Shown: one piece after another, positions 6,238 to 11,486 of the stretch
Layout: the number at the start of each line of letters is the position of its first letter
Numbering within the stretch: position 1 is the first letter of the stretch
DNA from: an uncultured Caryophanales bacterium
GTDB lineage: Bacteria > Bacillota_I > Bacilli_A > RFN20 > CAG-826
DNA length: 11,486 bases
NCBI GenBank assembly: GCA_946401755.1
Contig: CAMIVH010000019.1
Location: forward strand, 1-11,486
Direction: 5' to 3'
The notes under the pieces: model-generated
Databases searched by the model: none
What the model saw: only the letters and a program-made list of their open reading frames with translations
Told to the model about the DNA's origin: nothing
Translations under genes and position numbers: made by a program

Positions 6238-6997
6238 TAAATATACTCTCTTTTCTCTAGGGATTTTATTCGTCATTGGTTTATGGTTTATTATCTCCGC
6301 TTTCTTTGATGTTAACGGAGCAATATTCCCTTCACCGATTTTAACTTTGCAAAGCTTCGGCAATATCCTTACCCAAGGACAAACCTATATTAGTTTAGGT
6401 TTTACATTCTTAAGAATGATTATTGGTTTTATTATCTCCTTTGTGCTTGCTTTAATCTTTGGTATGATTGCGGGTAACTGGCCAAATATGTATCACTTCT
6501 TTAAACCTCTAATGACTGTTTTAAAAAGCATTCCTACAGTCGCATTTGTCTTTGTCTTTGTGGTGATGAGCAACGCTAGAGAAGCTCCTATTTATGTTGT
6601 ATTAATTATTTGTTTTCCAATTCTATATGAAGCCGTTGTTGGCGGCTTTAAAAGTGTTGAAAAAGAAGTTATCGAAGCCTCTAAAGTTGATGGCGCAAAT
6701 TCCGTTAAAAGTGCCTTCCATATTAAGTTACCTTTAGCGGTACCTTATATTATTGTCGGTATCGTTTCTAGCTTCGCTCTATCTTTTAAGATAGCCATTA
6801 TGGCGGAAGTCATTACTGGCGCTACTAAAAATGGTATTGGTAGTTCTATCCACCACGCCTATACGCAGATGGAAATGCCTGATGTCTTTGCCTATTCTTT
6901 ATTAGTCATTATCCTTATGCTCTTAGTGACTCTTTTAGAAGACGTTGTCAAACAAATAGCGAAGAAGAAAGGCATTGTTATTGATAACAATAAGTGA
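6218..6997 (+). CDS. ABC transporter permease (TauC/SsuC-like, BPD_transp_1)
   Basis: This 259-residue membrane protein has about six hydrophobic segments: roughly residues 11-29, 60-86, 102-118, 122-140, 174-196 and 224-241. The cytoplasmic EAA loop that docks the ATPase is clear at about 152-172 (E153-A-S-K-V-D-G159 ... I169-K-L-P172). I chose ATG at 6218 over an in-frame TTG at 6206 because GAGGG (6208-6212) sits 5 nt before it and the TTG has no such site. The gene overlaps the lipoprotein gene by 20 bp, consistent with translational coupling. A cognate ATPase should exist but is not adjacent: the next gene is rubrerythrin. The stop is TGA. Confidence 0.9.
   Translation: MRKFISNKYTLFSLGILFVIGLWFIISAFFDVNGAIFPSPILTLQSFGNILTQGQTYISLGFTFLRMIIGFIISFVLALIFGMIAGNWPNMYHFFKPLMTVLKSIPTVAFVFVFVVMSNAREAPIYVVLIICFPILYEAVVGGFKSVEKEVIEASKVDGANSVKSAFHIKLPLAVPYIIVGIVSSFALSFKIAIMAEVITGATKNGIGSSIHHAYTQMEMPDVFAYSLLVIILMLLVTLLEDVVKQIAKKKGIVIDNNK
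6974..6991. promoter_or_regulatory. 18-bp perfect palindrome upstream of rubrerythrin
   Basis: ATTGTTAT-TG-ATAACAAT is a perfect inverted repeat with 8-bp arms. It lies in the last codons of the permease gene and covers the predicted -35 of the rubrerythrin promoter (TTGATA, 6981-6986). A repressor of oxidative-stress genes (PerR-like or another) is a plausible binder, but the sequence is not a standard PerR box. It may also be coincidence within coding sequence. Confidence 0.35.
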
Positions 6998-7009
6998 ATA
7001 AAGTAAACT
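6981..7009 (+). promoter_or_regulatory. Predicted rubrerythrin promoter
   Basis: TTGATA (6981-6986), a 17-bp spacer and TAAACT (7004-7009). The -10 is weak (four of six consensus bases). A good Shine-Dalgarno AAGGAG (7016-7021) precedes the ATG at 7032. Confidence 0.45.
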
Positions 7010-7031
7010 TATTTTAAGGAGAACATACACA

Positions 7032-7571
7032 ATGGAATTAAAAGGTAGTAAAACTGAAAAGAATTTAGAAATGGCTTTTGCTGGTGAATCTCAAGCCCGC
7101 AACAAATATACCTATTTTGCAAGCCAAGCTAAGAAAGAAGGCTATGAACAAATCGCCGCTATTTTCTTAGAAACAGCAGAAAACGAAAAAGAACACGCTA
7201 AGATGTGGTTCAAATATTTACATAATGGTCAAGTCCCAAGCACCGTTGAAAACTTAAAAGCAGCGGCTGAAGGCGAAAACTTTGAATGGACCGATATGTA
7301 TAAGAAAATGGCAGAAGAAGCCAAAGAAGAAGGCTTTATGGAAATCGCCGCTAAGTTTGCGTTAGTCGCAAAGATTGAAGCGGAACACGAACAAAGATAC
7401 CTCAAGCTTTTAGAAAAGGTCAAAGCGGATAAAGTCTTTATCGCTCCTGATGTCGTTGTTTGGAAATGCCGTAACTGTGGTCATATCCATATTGGTAAAG
7501 AAGCACCAAAGATTTGCCCAGCCTGCGCACATCCACAATCATATTTCGAATTAAGAGTCGAAAATTACTAG
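7032..7571 (+). CDS. rbr: Rubrerythrin
   Basis: Rubrerythrin is a cytoplasmic non-haem iron peroxidase that reduces hydrogen peroxide in anaerobes. The 179-residue protein has an N-terminal ferritin-like four-helix diiron domain. Its ligand motifs are visible: E19 (AGESQARNKY), E52-x-x-H55 (ENEKEH), E95 (MAEEAKEEG) and E116-x-x-H119 (AKIEAEHEQRY). The C-terminal rubredoxin-like domain (about 143-179) has C146-x2-C149 and C162-x2-C165 for one iron. The size is usual for the family. A strong Shine-Dalgarno and a strong terminator bracket it, so it is probably mostly monocistronic, although readthrough from the permease is possible. It protects oxygen-sensitive enzymes such as the glycyl-radical reductase encoded in the same window. 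A flavin-reductase-like gene, a possible redox partner, lies at the right edge. Confidence 0.96.
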   Translation: MELKGSKTEKNLEMAFAGESQARNKYTYFASQAKKEGYEQIAAIFLETAENEKEHAKMWFKYLHNGQVPSTVENLKAAAEGENFEWTDMYKKMAEEAKEEGFMEIAAKFALVAKIEAEHEQRYLKLLEKVKADKVFIAPDVVVWKCRNCGHIHIGKEAPKICPACAHPQSYFELRVENY

Positions 7572-7591
7572 ACTTTAATGTAATTAAAAAG

Positions 7592-7619
7592 ATGCGGAGA
7601 AACGTCTCCGCGTTTTTTT
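7592..7619 (+). terminator. Intrinsic terminator after rubrerythrin
   Basis: GCGGAGA (7594-7600), loop AACG, TCTCCGC (7605-7611), then seven T residues from 7613. The stem can be extended by a U-G and an A-U pair. Confidence 0.92.
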
Positions 7620-7640
7620 ATTATTTTGATTAATTAACTA

Positions 7641-7669
7641 TTGCAATTAATTTATTTTTCTATGATAAT
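7641..7669 (+). promoter_or_regulatory. Predicted promoter of the tRNA-Asp/tRNA-Phe operon
   Basis: TTGCAA (7641-7646), a 17-bp spacer and GATAAT (7664-7669). The start point is predicted near 7676, about 12 bases before the tRNA-Asp 5' end. The -10 overlaps the left arm of the inverted repeat that flanks tRNA-Asp. Confidence 0.6.
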
Positions 7670-7778
7670 AATAAAGCGCGTTAACACGGATCTGTGGTGT
7701 AGCGGTTAACATGTCTCCCTGTCACGGAGAAGACCGCGGGTTCGATTCCCGTCAGATCCGCCAGCGCTTTATTATTAT
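7665..7778. repeat. Perfect 15-bp inverted repeat flanking tRNA-Asp
   Basis: ATAATAATAAAGCGC at 7665-7679 is the exact reverse complement of GCGCTTTATTATTAT at 7764-7778. The right arm begins at the base after the encoded CCA; the left arm ends eight bases before the tRNA. If transcribed in full, the arms would extend the acceptor stem into a long leader-trailer helix. The predicted promoter -10 lies within the left arm, so only its last few bases (GCGC) may be in the RNA. Confidence 0.85.
7688..7763 (+). tRNA. tRNA-Asp (anticodon GTC)
   Basis: The acceptor stem GGATCTG (7688-7694) pairs with CAGATCC (7753-7759), followed by G and an encoded CCA. The D-loop AGCGGTTA keeps the GG pair. The anticodon stem TCTCC/GGAGA encloses the loop CTGTCAC, so the anticodon is GTC (7721-7723). 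The T-loop TTCGATT is canonical. Total length is 76 nt. Confidence 0.97.
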
Positions 7779-7784
7779 AAAGAT

Positions 7785-7860
7785 GGCTCGGTAGCTCAGT
7801 TAGTAGAGCATCAGACTGAAAATCTGAGTGTCGCCGGCGCGCTCCCGGCCTGAGCCACCA
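7785..7860 (+). tRNA. tRNA-Phe (anticodon GAA) with non-canonical T-loop and D-loop
   Basis: The acceptor stem GGCTCGG (7785-7791) pairs with CTGAGCC (7850-7856) with one G-U pair; an encoded ACCA follows. The anticodon stem TCAGA/TCTGA encloses CTGAAAA, anticodon GAA (7818-7820). The D-stem GCTC/GAGC and the T-stem GCCGG/CCGGC pair perfectly. The loops are odd: the D-loop is AGTTAGTA, so G18 is replaced by A. The T-loop is CGCGCTC instead of TTCRANY, so T54, T55 and A58 are replaced by C, G and C. The G19-C56, G15-C48 and T8-A14 partners remain. The neighbouring tRNA-Asp is normal. It could be a divergent functional tRNA, a specialised one, or a decaying copy. Confidence 0.85.
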
Positions 7861-7873
7861 CTGAATATAAAAT

Positions 7874-7897
7874 AGACATCAATCGATGTCTTTTTTT
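7874..7897 (+). terminator. Intrinsic terminator of the tRNA operon
   Basis: AGACATC (7874-7880), loop AATC, GATGTCT (7885-7891), with a T-run continuing through 7897. Confidence 0.88.
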
Positions 7898-7915
7898 CTA
7901 CCTTTTGAAGGCAAT

Positions 7916-7945
7916 AAAAAACCGCTAGCGGATGCTAACGGTTTT
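7916..7945 (-). terminator. Terminator of the minus-strand membrane protein gene (possibly bidirectional)
   Basis: AAACCGCTAGC (7919-7929), loop GGAT, GCTAACGGTTT (7934-7944), 11-bp arms with one C/A mismatch. The A-run 7916-7921 gives a T-run on the minus strand. On the plus strand TTTTATTTTTT follows, so it may also back up the tRNA terminator. Confidence 0.8.
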
Positions 7946-7960
7946 ATTTTTTAAGTCAGA

Positions 7961-9151
7961 CTATTGGTCTTTCTTTTGTGTTTCTTTTGGTTCGTCGCCT
8001 TCTGGTCTTTCCATACCGATCTTAGCCATTAAGTCATCGACGAGTTTCTTTGCTCTACGATATGCTAAGTCACTCTTAATGCGGAGTAAGCATGGGAGAT
8101 CTTCGTACTTCTTAGCTTCAGCTTGTTCGACTGGGATTGTGCTGTCAGCATAATCTTTTGGATCAAGTTGTAAGTAGATACGGAGGTGTTTACCAACGAT
8201 TGTTACGAAGGCATAACGTTGTCTCTTATAAGAGAATGTATCACCTGGGATAGAGACACGGTTTCTTAAACCATACCATTTAATATAGTCGCGGAGGTCA
8301 TAGTATTTATGACGTAAGTCATATTCACTATTTCTTAAACGGGTTTCGAATGGTTTTCTCTTTCTCTTACCCTTAATGACTAAACCATCTGGACCGACTT
8401 CTTCAGGGGCTTCTTCTTCGCCCTCTTCTTCGTCTTCTTCCTCTTCAGGTTCTTCTTCTGGTTCTGGTTCTGGTTCAGGTTCAGGTTCTTTTACTGGAGC
8501 AGGAGCTGGAGCTGGTTCTTCTTCTTTTTCTTGGTGATATTCTTCGACGTGTTCATCAACGCCTTCTTTAACGAGAGCGCGAACTTCTTCTTCACCTAAA
8601 CCGGCTTCACCGCAGCAGCATTCTTCTTTTTGTCTTTCAGCACCGGCAGCCTTGTCTAATAAGCCAAGTAACATTCTTGCAACTGGTAATGTTGCGAAGT
8701 AAATAGCAAACAAGTTAAGGCCTGTAGCACCGCCCATAAGGAGCATGCCTAATGCTCTAATTCCTTGGTATTCAACTTGAATAACTGAGAAAATGATAAT
8801 GAATGGTAAGAAGCCAATAGCAACGATTTCAACTAACGCTGTTAATAAGAGCATTGGTTTTTTCTTGACAAAGGACATAACGATTGTCGCAATACCGATT
8901 GTTAAGGCAACAAAAACGAGCACTACACCGATGTAGGCTGTTGGATGAGTGAATTGGGATGGTCTCCACATTAAGCAATAGTACTGGATACAGGCACGTA
9001 AGCCATATGTAAATAATTCACCAGTCATGTTGTTAATACCGACACCGCCATTGGATAAGTCACTAACACCAACAATACCTGTGATGAGAGCGGCAAATAA
9101 CCATAAGACGAAACCGATACATGTGGTACGCAAAATCTTCTTGTTTTCCAT
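7961..9151 (-). CDS. Uncharacterised four-helix membrane protein with acidic Pro/Glu linker and conserved basic C-terminal domain
   Basis: I do not recognise a named function. The 396 residues fall into three parts. Residues 1-165 hold about four hydrophobic helices (roughly 10-30, 72-94, 99-123, 134-160). Residues about 176-255 are a low-complexity linker with a C178-C-C180 cluster, then AP and EP repeats and a long run of Glu and Asp. After a basic patch KGKRKRK (260-266) comes a folded domain (267-378) with FETRL, YYDLRDYI, RVSIPGDTF, VGKHLRIYLQLDPKDY, and a terminal RIKSDLAYRRAKKL helix. I recall this pattern (F-x2-RL, GK-x-L-x2-YL-x-L-x-P-x2-Y, RIK-S/N-D) from the ends of many unannotated Bacillota proteins with unrelated N-termini. 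AAGGAG lies 11 nt before the ATG. The gene stands alone between its own promoter and terminator. Confidence 0.85.
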   Translation of the reverse strand: MENKKILRTTCIGFVLWLFAALITGIVGVSDLSNGGVGINNMTGELFTYGLRACIQYYCLMWRPSQFTHPTAYIGVVLVFVALTIGIATIVMSFVKKKPMLLLTALVEIVAIGFLPFIIIFSVIQVEYQGIRALGMLLMGGATGLNLFAIYFATLPVARMLLGLLDKAAGAERQKEECCCGEAGLGEEEVRALVKEGVDEHVEEYHQEKEEEPAPAPAPVKEPEPEPEPEPEEEPEEEEDEEEGEEEAPEEVGPDGLVIKGKRKRKPFETRLRNSEYDLRHKYYDLRDYIKWYGLRNRVSIPGDTFSYKRQRYAFVTIVGKHLRIYLQLDPKDYADSTIPVEQAEAKKYEDLPCLLRIKSDLAYRRAKKLVDDLMAKIGMERPEGDEPKETQKKDQ

Positions 9152-9173
9152 ATATAGATTATCTCCTTATTTA

Positions 9174-9207
9174 CTTATAATGTAGTGCCGGCATTTTTCA
9201 ATTTCAA
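9174..9207 (-). promoter_or_regulatory. Predicted promoter of the four-helix membrane protein gene
   Basis: Two overlapping readings exist on the minus strand: TTGAAA (9207-9202), 17 bp, TACATT (9184-9179); or TTGAAA (9201-9196), 16 bp, TATAAG (9179-9174). Either gives a leader that contains the AAGGAG Shine-Dalgarno. Confidence 0.55.
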
Positions 9208-9422
9208 GTTTTTATTAAAAAATAATAGAAAAATAGCGCACATGGGGCGTGTTTACGTGTGAAATGTTACAAATTTGTGTCGTTTGTATATGATTTTCTT
9301 GCGAGACAAAATTGCGAAACTAGGTGACATATCGGCTCTTTTTACTTTTTAAAAATAGGCGATATGGTATGGGTTTTTAAAACATTAATAAAATTAAATG
9401 TATCATTTCTCAATTAATTGGT
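9208..9422. other. Intergenic region between the divergent membrane protein gene and recN, with inverted repeats
   Basis: I find no convincing ORF here. It holds a 10-bp palindrome ACAAATTTGT (9269-9278), a degenerate Crp-type site TGTGA-N6-ACAAA (9258-9273, three of five bases matching in the second half-site), and an inverted repeat CATATCG (9328-9334) / CGATATG (9360-9366) enclosing U- and A-rich sequence. A promoter or small RNA could lie here, but nothing is decisive. Confidence 0.4.
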
Positions 9423-9433
9423 TATCATATAAT
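9423..9433 (+). promoter_or_regulatory. Predicted recN -10 region abutting the start codon
   Basis: TATCAT (9423-9428) and a perfect TATAAT (9428-9433) overlap, and the ATG is at 9435. Using TATCAT gives a start point at the ATG itself (leaderless). Using TATAAT gives a start point inside the reading frame. No clear -35 and no Shine-Dalgarno are present. Confidence 0.4.
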
Positions 9434-9434
9434 C

Positions 9435-11111
9435 ATGTTAATAAAATTAAAAGTGCAAAATTTTGCAATTATCGAGGATATCGAAATCGATTTTAAAGAT
9501 GGTTTAACTGTCTTAACTGGTGAAACCGGCGCTGGTAAGAGTTTAATCATCGACTGTATTGGTCTTCTTTTAGGCGAAAGAGCCGCTTCTGAAATGATCA
9601 GACAAGGCGAAGAAAAGGCTGTTGTCCAAGGTGTTTTTGATAATAACACCCCACTTTTACGTGCCGCTTTAGATAAAGCAGGTGTTCCTGAAAAAGATGG
9701 ACTTATTGAAATTAAAAGAACTATCTCTGCGAGTAAGAATGTGGTGAAAATCAATGACACCACGATTACTTTAAACGAACTTAAGTACATCATGTCTTTA
9801 ATCGCTGACATCCATCAGCAATTCGATATGGTGAAACTATTCAATAACGAGAACTACTTAGCGATGGTTGATGGCTTTAATTCCCGTTTAATTAATCAAT
9901 ATCTTGATAAGTATTTAGTTAGTTATGCCGCTTTAAAAGAACAAGCGACTTCCTATAATGCTTTAGTTAAACGTATTGATGAATTCAATCGTAATCAGGA
10001 AGACTATGAATATGCTTATAAAGAGATTAAAGCTCTTTCTCTGAAAGAGAATGAAGAGGAAGAAATCAATTCTGAAATCTCTTTATTAGAAAACTACGAC
10101 AAGATTTATTCCTTATTAATGGAAAGTAAAGAACTGATGGATGGAGATGCTTTAAACAACATCTACACCATTAAGGAAAACGTTAGTAAGCTATCTGAAT
10201 ATCAAAATGAATATCAGGATTATATTGAAAGACTAAATAACGCTTACTATGAACTTGAAGATATGTTCGAAGAAATCAAAAAGAAAGCGGACTATCTTAA
10301 CTATGATCCAGAACATCTCGACGCTTTAATTGAAAGAAGTCACGCGATTAATGCTTTAAAGAAAAAGTACAACAAGACATTCGATGAACTAAGAGCGTAT
10401 GAAGATGAACTTAATGAGTTATTAAAATATAAAGAAGATTATTCTATTCTTCTAAAAGAAGAAAAAGATAAACTTCAAGCCGCTTACGATGAAGCATATG
10501 TTCGCGCGATGGACTTGCATAAAGTCAGAGAAGATATTGGCTTAAGTATTACTAAAGACTTAGAAAAGACTCTTTCCGAATTAGCTCTTACCTGTCGCTT
10601 TAATGTTGCAGTTAACGGCAAAGAAAAGGATGAGAACTTAGATATCTCTATCTTTAATGAAACTGGTATCGACACGATTGAGTTCTTTATTGAAACCAAT
10701 ATCGGTGAAGGTTTAAAGCCATTAGCGAAAGTTGTTTCCGGCGGTGAACTTAGCCGTATCATGTTAGCGATCAAACTTCTTTATGTGAAAGCCCAAAAGA
10801 TTGGCACTATCATCTTTGATGAAATTGATACTGGTATCAGTGGGGATGTCGCTAGTAAGGTTGCTAAAAAGATTAAAGAACTTGCTTATAGTCATCAAGT
10901 TATTACTATTACCCACTTACCACAGGTGGCAAGCTTATCTGACCACCATATTAGAATTGCTAAGAAGGTAGTTAATAATAGAACCTACACCACGATTAAA
11001 GAATTATCTCTTGATGAAAAGATATATGAAATCGCTTCACTTATTTCTTCAGGCAAAGTAACCGATAAGCAATTAGAGTACGCTAAAGAAATGGTGATGG
11101 AAAGAAAATAG
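9435..11111 (+). CDS. recN: DNA repair ATPase RecN (SMC-like)
   Basis: RecN is an SMC-family ATPase that acts early in recombinational repair of double-strand breaks. The 558-residue protein has the head-coil-head layout. The N-terminal head carries NFAIIEDIEIDF (9-20), Walker A GETGAGKS (29-36) and the Q-loop HQQF (127-130). The middle (about 150-385) is charged and coiled-coil-like. The C-terminal head has the ABC signature SGGELS (435-440), Walker B TIIFDEID (458-465), then DTGISGDVA and the switch histidine in ITHLPQVA (492-499). The length is usual. ATG at 9435 is chosen because MLxxLxVxNFAIIE is the family N-terminus, although a perfect -10 hexamer ends one base before it. I see no clear LexA-type operator. 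A hairpin terminator overlaps the stop. Confidence 0.97.
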   Translation: MLIKLKVQNFAIIEDIEIDFKDGLTVLTGETGAGKSLIIDCIGLLLGERAASEMIRQGEEKAVVQGVFDNNTPLLRAALDKAGVPEKDGLIEIKRTISASKNVVKINDTTITLNELKYIMSLIADIHQQFDMVKLFNNENYLAMVDGFNSRLINQYLDKYLVSYAALKEQATSYNALVKRIDEFNRNQEDYEYAYKEIKALSLKENEEEEINSEISLLENYDKIYSLLMESKELMDGDALNNIYTIKENVSKLSEYQNEYQDYIERLNNAYYELEDMFEEIKKKADYLNYDPEHLDALIERSHAINALKKKYNKTFDELRAYEDELNELLKYKEDYSILLKEEKDKLQAAYDEAYVRAMDLHKVREDIGLSITKDLEKTLSELALTCRFNVAVNGKEKDENLDISIFNETGIDTIEFFIETNIGEGLKPLAKVVSGGELSRIMLAIKLLYVKAQKIGTIIFDEIDTGISGDVASKVAKKIKELAYSHQVITITHLPQVASLSDHHIRIAKKVVNNRTYTTIKELSLDEKIYEIASLISSGKVTDKQLEYAKEMVMERK

Positions 11112-11131
11112 AACCCATTTGGGTTCTTTTT
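11110..11131. terminator. Bidirectional terminator between recN and the convergent flavin reductase gene
   Basis: AGAACCC (11110-11116), loop ATTT, GGGTTCT (11121-11127), then TTTT on the plus strand. The left arm includes part of the recN stop. On the minus strand the hairpin follows the flavin reductase stop by two bases and is followed by ATTTTC, a weaker T-run. Confidence 0.85.
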
Positions 11132-11133
11132 CA

Positions 11134-11486
11134 TTATTTAAGTTTCATGCCTTCTCTAAAGGCTAGAGCGACTGTCTCGCCAATTTTTCGATATTCAGCG
11201 TTGATTGGATCAAAGGCGACGAAGTTAATCTTCTTTGGATCGACTTTACCTTCTTCATTAAGGACGCTTTCATCAGCGGAGACATTAACGATTTTAGCGA
11301 TGATGTTACCACCACCTTCACCTTCATTAATGATATCAACGACTTCACATTCTAGAGTTAATGGATAGTCAGTAAATATTGGAGCGTCAACGTGTTTAGA
11401 CTTTTCATATTTAAGACCGCTTTTAGCGATTTTATCTTTTTCTTTCTTTTGAGAAACAATACCAACATAGTCACTCGCGGTAATTG
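11134..11486 (-). CDS. Flavin reductase-like FMN-binding protein (5' end outside window)
   Basis: Reading the minus strand from the right edge gives 116 residues ending at a TAA (11136-11134). It begins ITASDYVGIVS and includes KSGLKYEKSKHVDAP, PLTLECEVVDI, a VSADESVLNEEGKVD segment and VAFDPINAEYRKIGETVALAF, ending EGMKLK. This matches the C-terminal two thirds of the flavin-reductase-like FMN-binding split-barrel family: DAP plus P-x3-EC, then V-x-AD-x2-VL and FDP-x3-Y. In anaerobes such proteins bind FMN and act in flavin or rubredoxin-linked electron transfer. The catalytic partner is not readable. It is convergent with recN. The N-terminal part, start codon and promoter lie beyond the window. 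Confidence 0.85.
   Translation of the reverse strand, partial: ITASDYVGIVSQKKEKDKIAKSGLKYEKSKHVDAPIFTDYPLTLECEVVDIINEGEGGGNIIAKIVNVSADESVLNEEGKVDPKKINFVAFDPINAEYRKIGETVALAFREGMKLK

Noticed and set aside
6995..6997. Use of TGA as tryptophan (Mycoplasma code)
   Set aside because: The permease ends naturally at this TGA, reading through would add only three codons, and all tryptophans checked in the recognised proteins use TGG.
7785..7860. tRNA-Phe as a clear pseudogene
   Set aside because: All four stems pair, CCA is encoded, and the anticodon loop and tertiary pairs 8-14, 15-48 and 19-56 are intact; the loops alone are unusual, so I kept it as a tRNA with a flag.
7932..8153. Plus-strand ORF opposite the end of the membrane protein gene
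   Set aside because: It is antisense to the conserved C-terminal domain, and I see neither a ribosome-binding site nor a recognisable product.
8399..8527. Pro/Glu-rich repeats in the membrane protein as a tandem DNA repeat or CRISPR-like array
   Set aside because: The repetition is codon-level low complexity in a continuous reading frame, with no regular repeat-spacer structure.
9208..9434. LexA/SOS box upstream of recN
   Set aside because: I found no match to the Gram-positive GAAC-N4-GTTC pattern.
11147..11368. Short ORFs on both strands under the right edge
   Set aside because: They are out-of-frame shadows of the flavin-reductase-like gene, whose true frame runs off the window on the minus strand.

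Overview
The window reads as a chromosomal segment of an AT-rich, low-GC Gram-positive-type anaerobe (Bacillota, possibly Erysipelotrichia or a Mollicutes-related gut lineage). The reasons are the oxygen-sensitive class III ribonucleotide reductase with its radical-SAM activase, a rubrerythrin, a lipoprotein signal for the transporter's solute-binding protein, TTGaca/TATAAT-type promoters, and very compact convergent gene ends. TGG is used for tryptophan and TGA ends the permease gene, so nothing demands a Mycoplasma-type genetic code. The taxonomic placement is an inference.

Bases 1-4607 form a deoxynucleotide supply block. The 3' part of nrdD runs off the left edge and carries a fused C-terminal redoxin domain with a CPNC active site. 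One base later comes a thioredoxin-reductase-like flavoprotein that keeps its CAVC redox site but has lost the NADPH-binding HRRxxxR motif. This suggests ferredoxin rather than NADPH as electron source. nrdG lies convergent with this pair and overlaps it by 4 bp. Divergent from nrdG is an operon of a ComEB-type dCMP deaminase and folD, which make dUMP and one-carbon folate for thymidylate synthesis. The nrdG and deaminase promoters lie back to back, both appear leaderless, and an 18-bp palindrome sits between them. The folD terminator spans the stop codons of two convergent genes.

Bases 4592-6997 are a regulator and transporter block. A Crp/Fnr-family protein is divergent from a substrate-binding lipoprotein and an ABC permease. 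Between them is a perfect TGTGA-N6-TCACA site, centred at -41.5 from the predicted transporter start point and overlapping the predicted start point of the regulator itself. No ATPase gene accompanies the transporter.

Bases 7004-7900 hold rubrerythrin, its terminator, and a tRNA-Asp(GTC)/tRNA-Phe(GAA) pair. The tRNA-Asp is canonical but flanked by a perfect 15-bp inverted repeat. The tRNA-Phe folds well, yet its T-loop and D-loop lack several near-universal elbow bases.

Bases 7916-11486 hold an unnamed four-helix membrane protein with a long acidic Pro/Glu linker and a conserved basic C-terminal domain (minus strand), a 283-bp intergenic region with inverted repeats, recN (plus strand), a bidirectional terminator, and the 3' part of a flavin-reductase-like gene entering from the right on the minus strand.

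The strongest leads are the apparently NADPH-independent electron path to the fused reductase, the matched Crp-type regulator and operator, and the odd tRNA-Phe.
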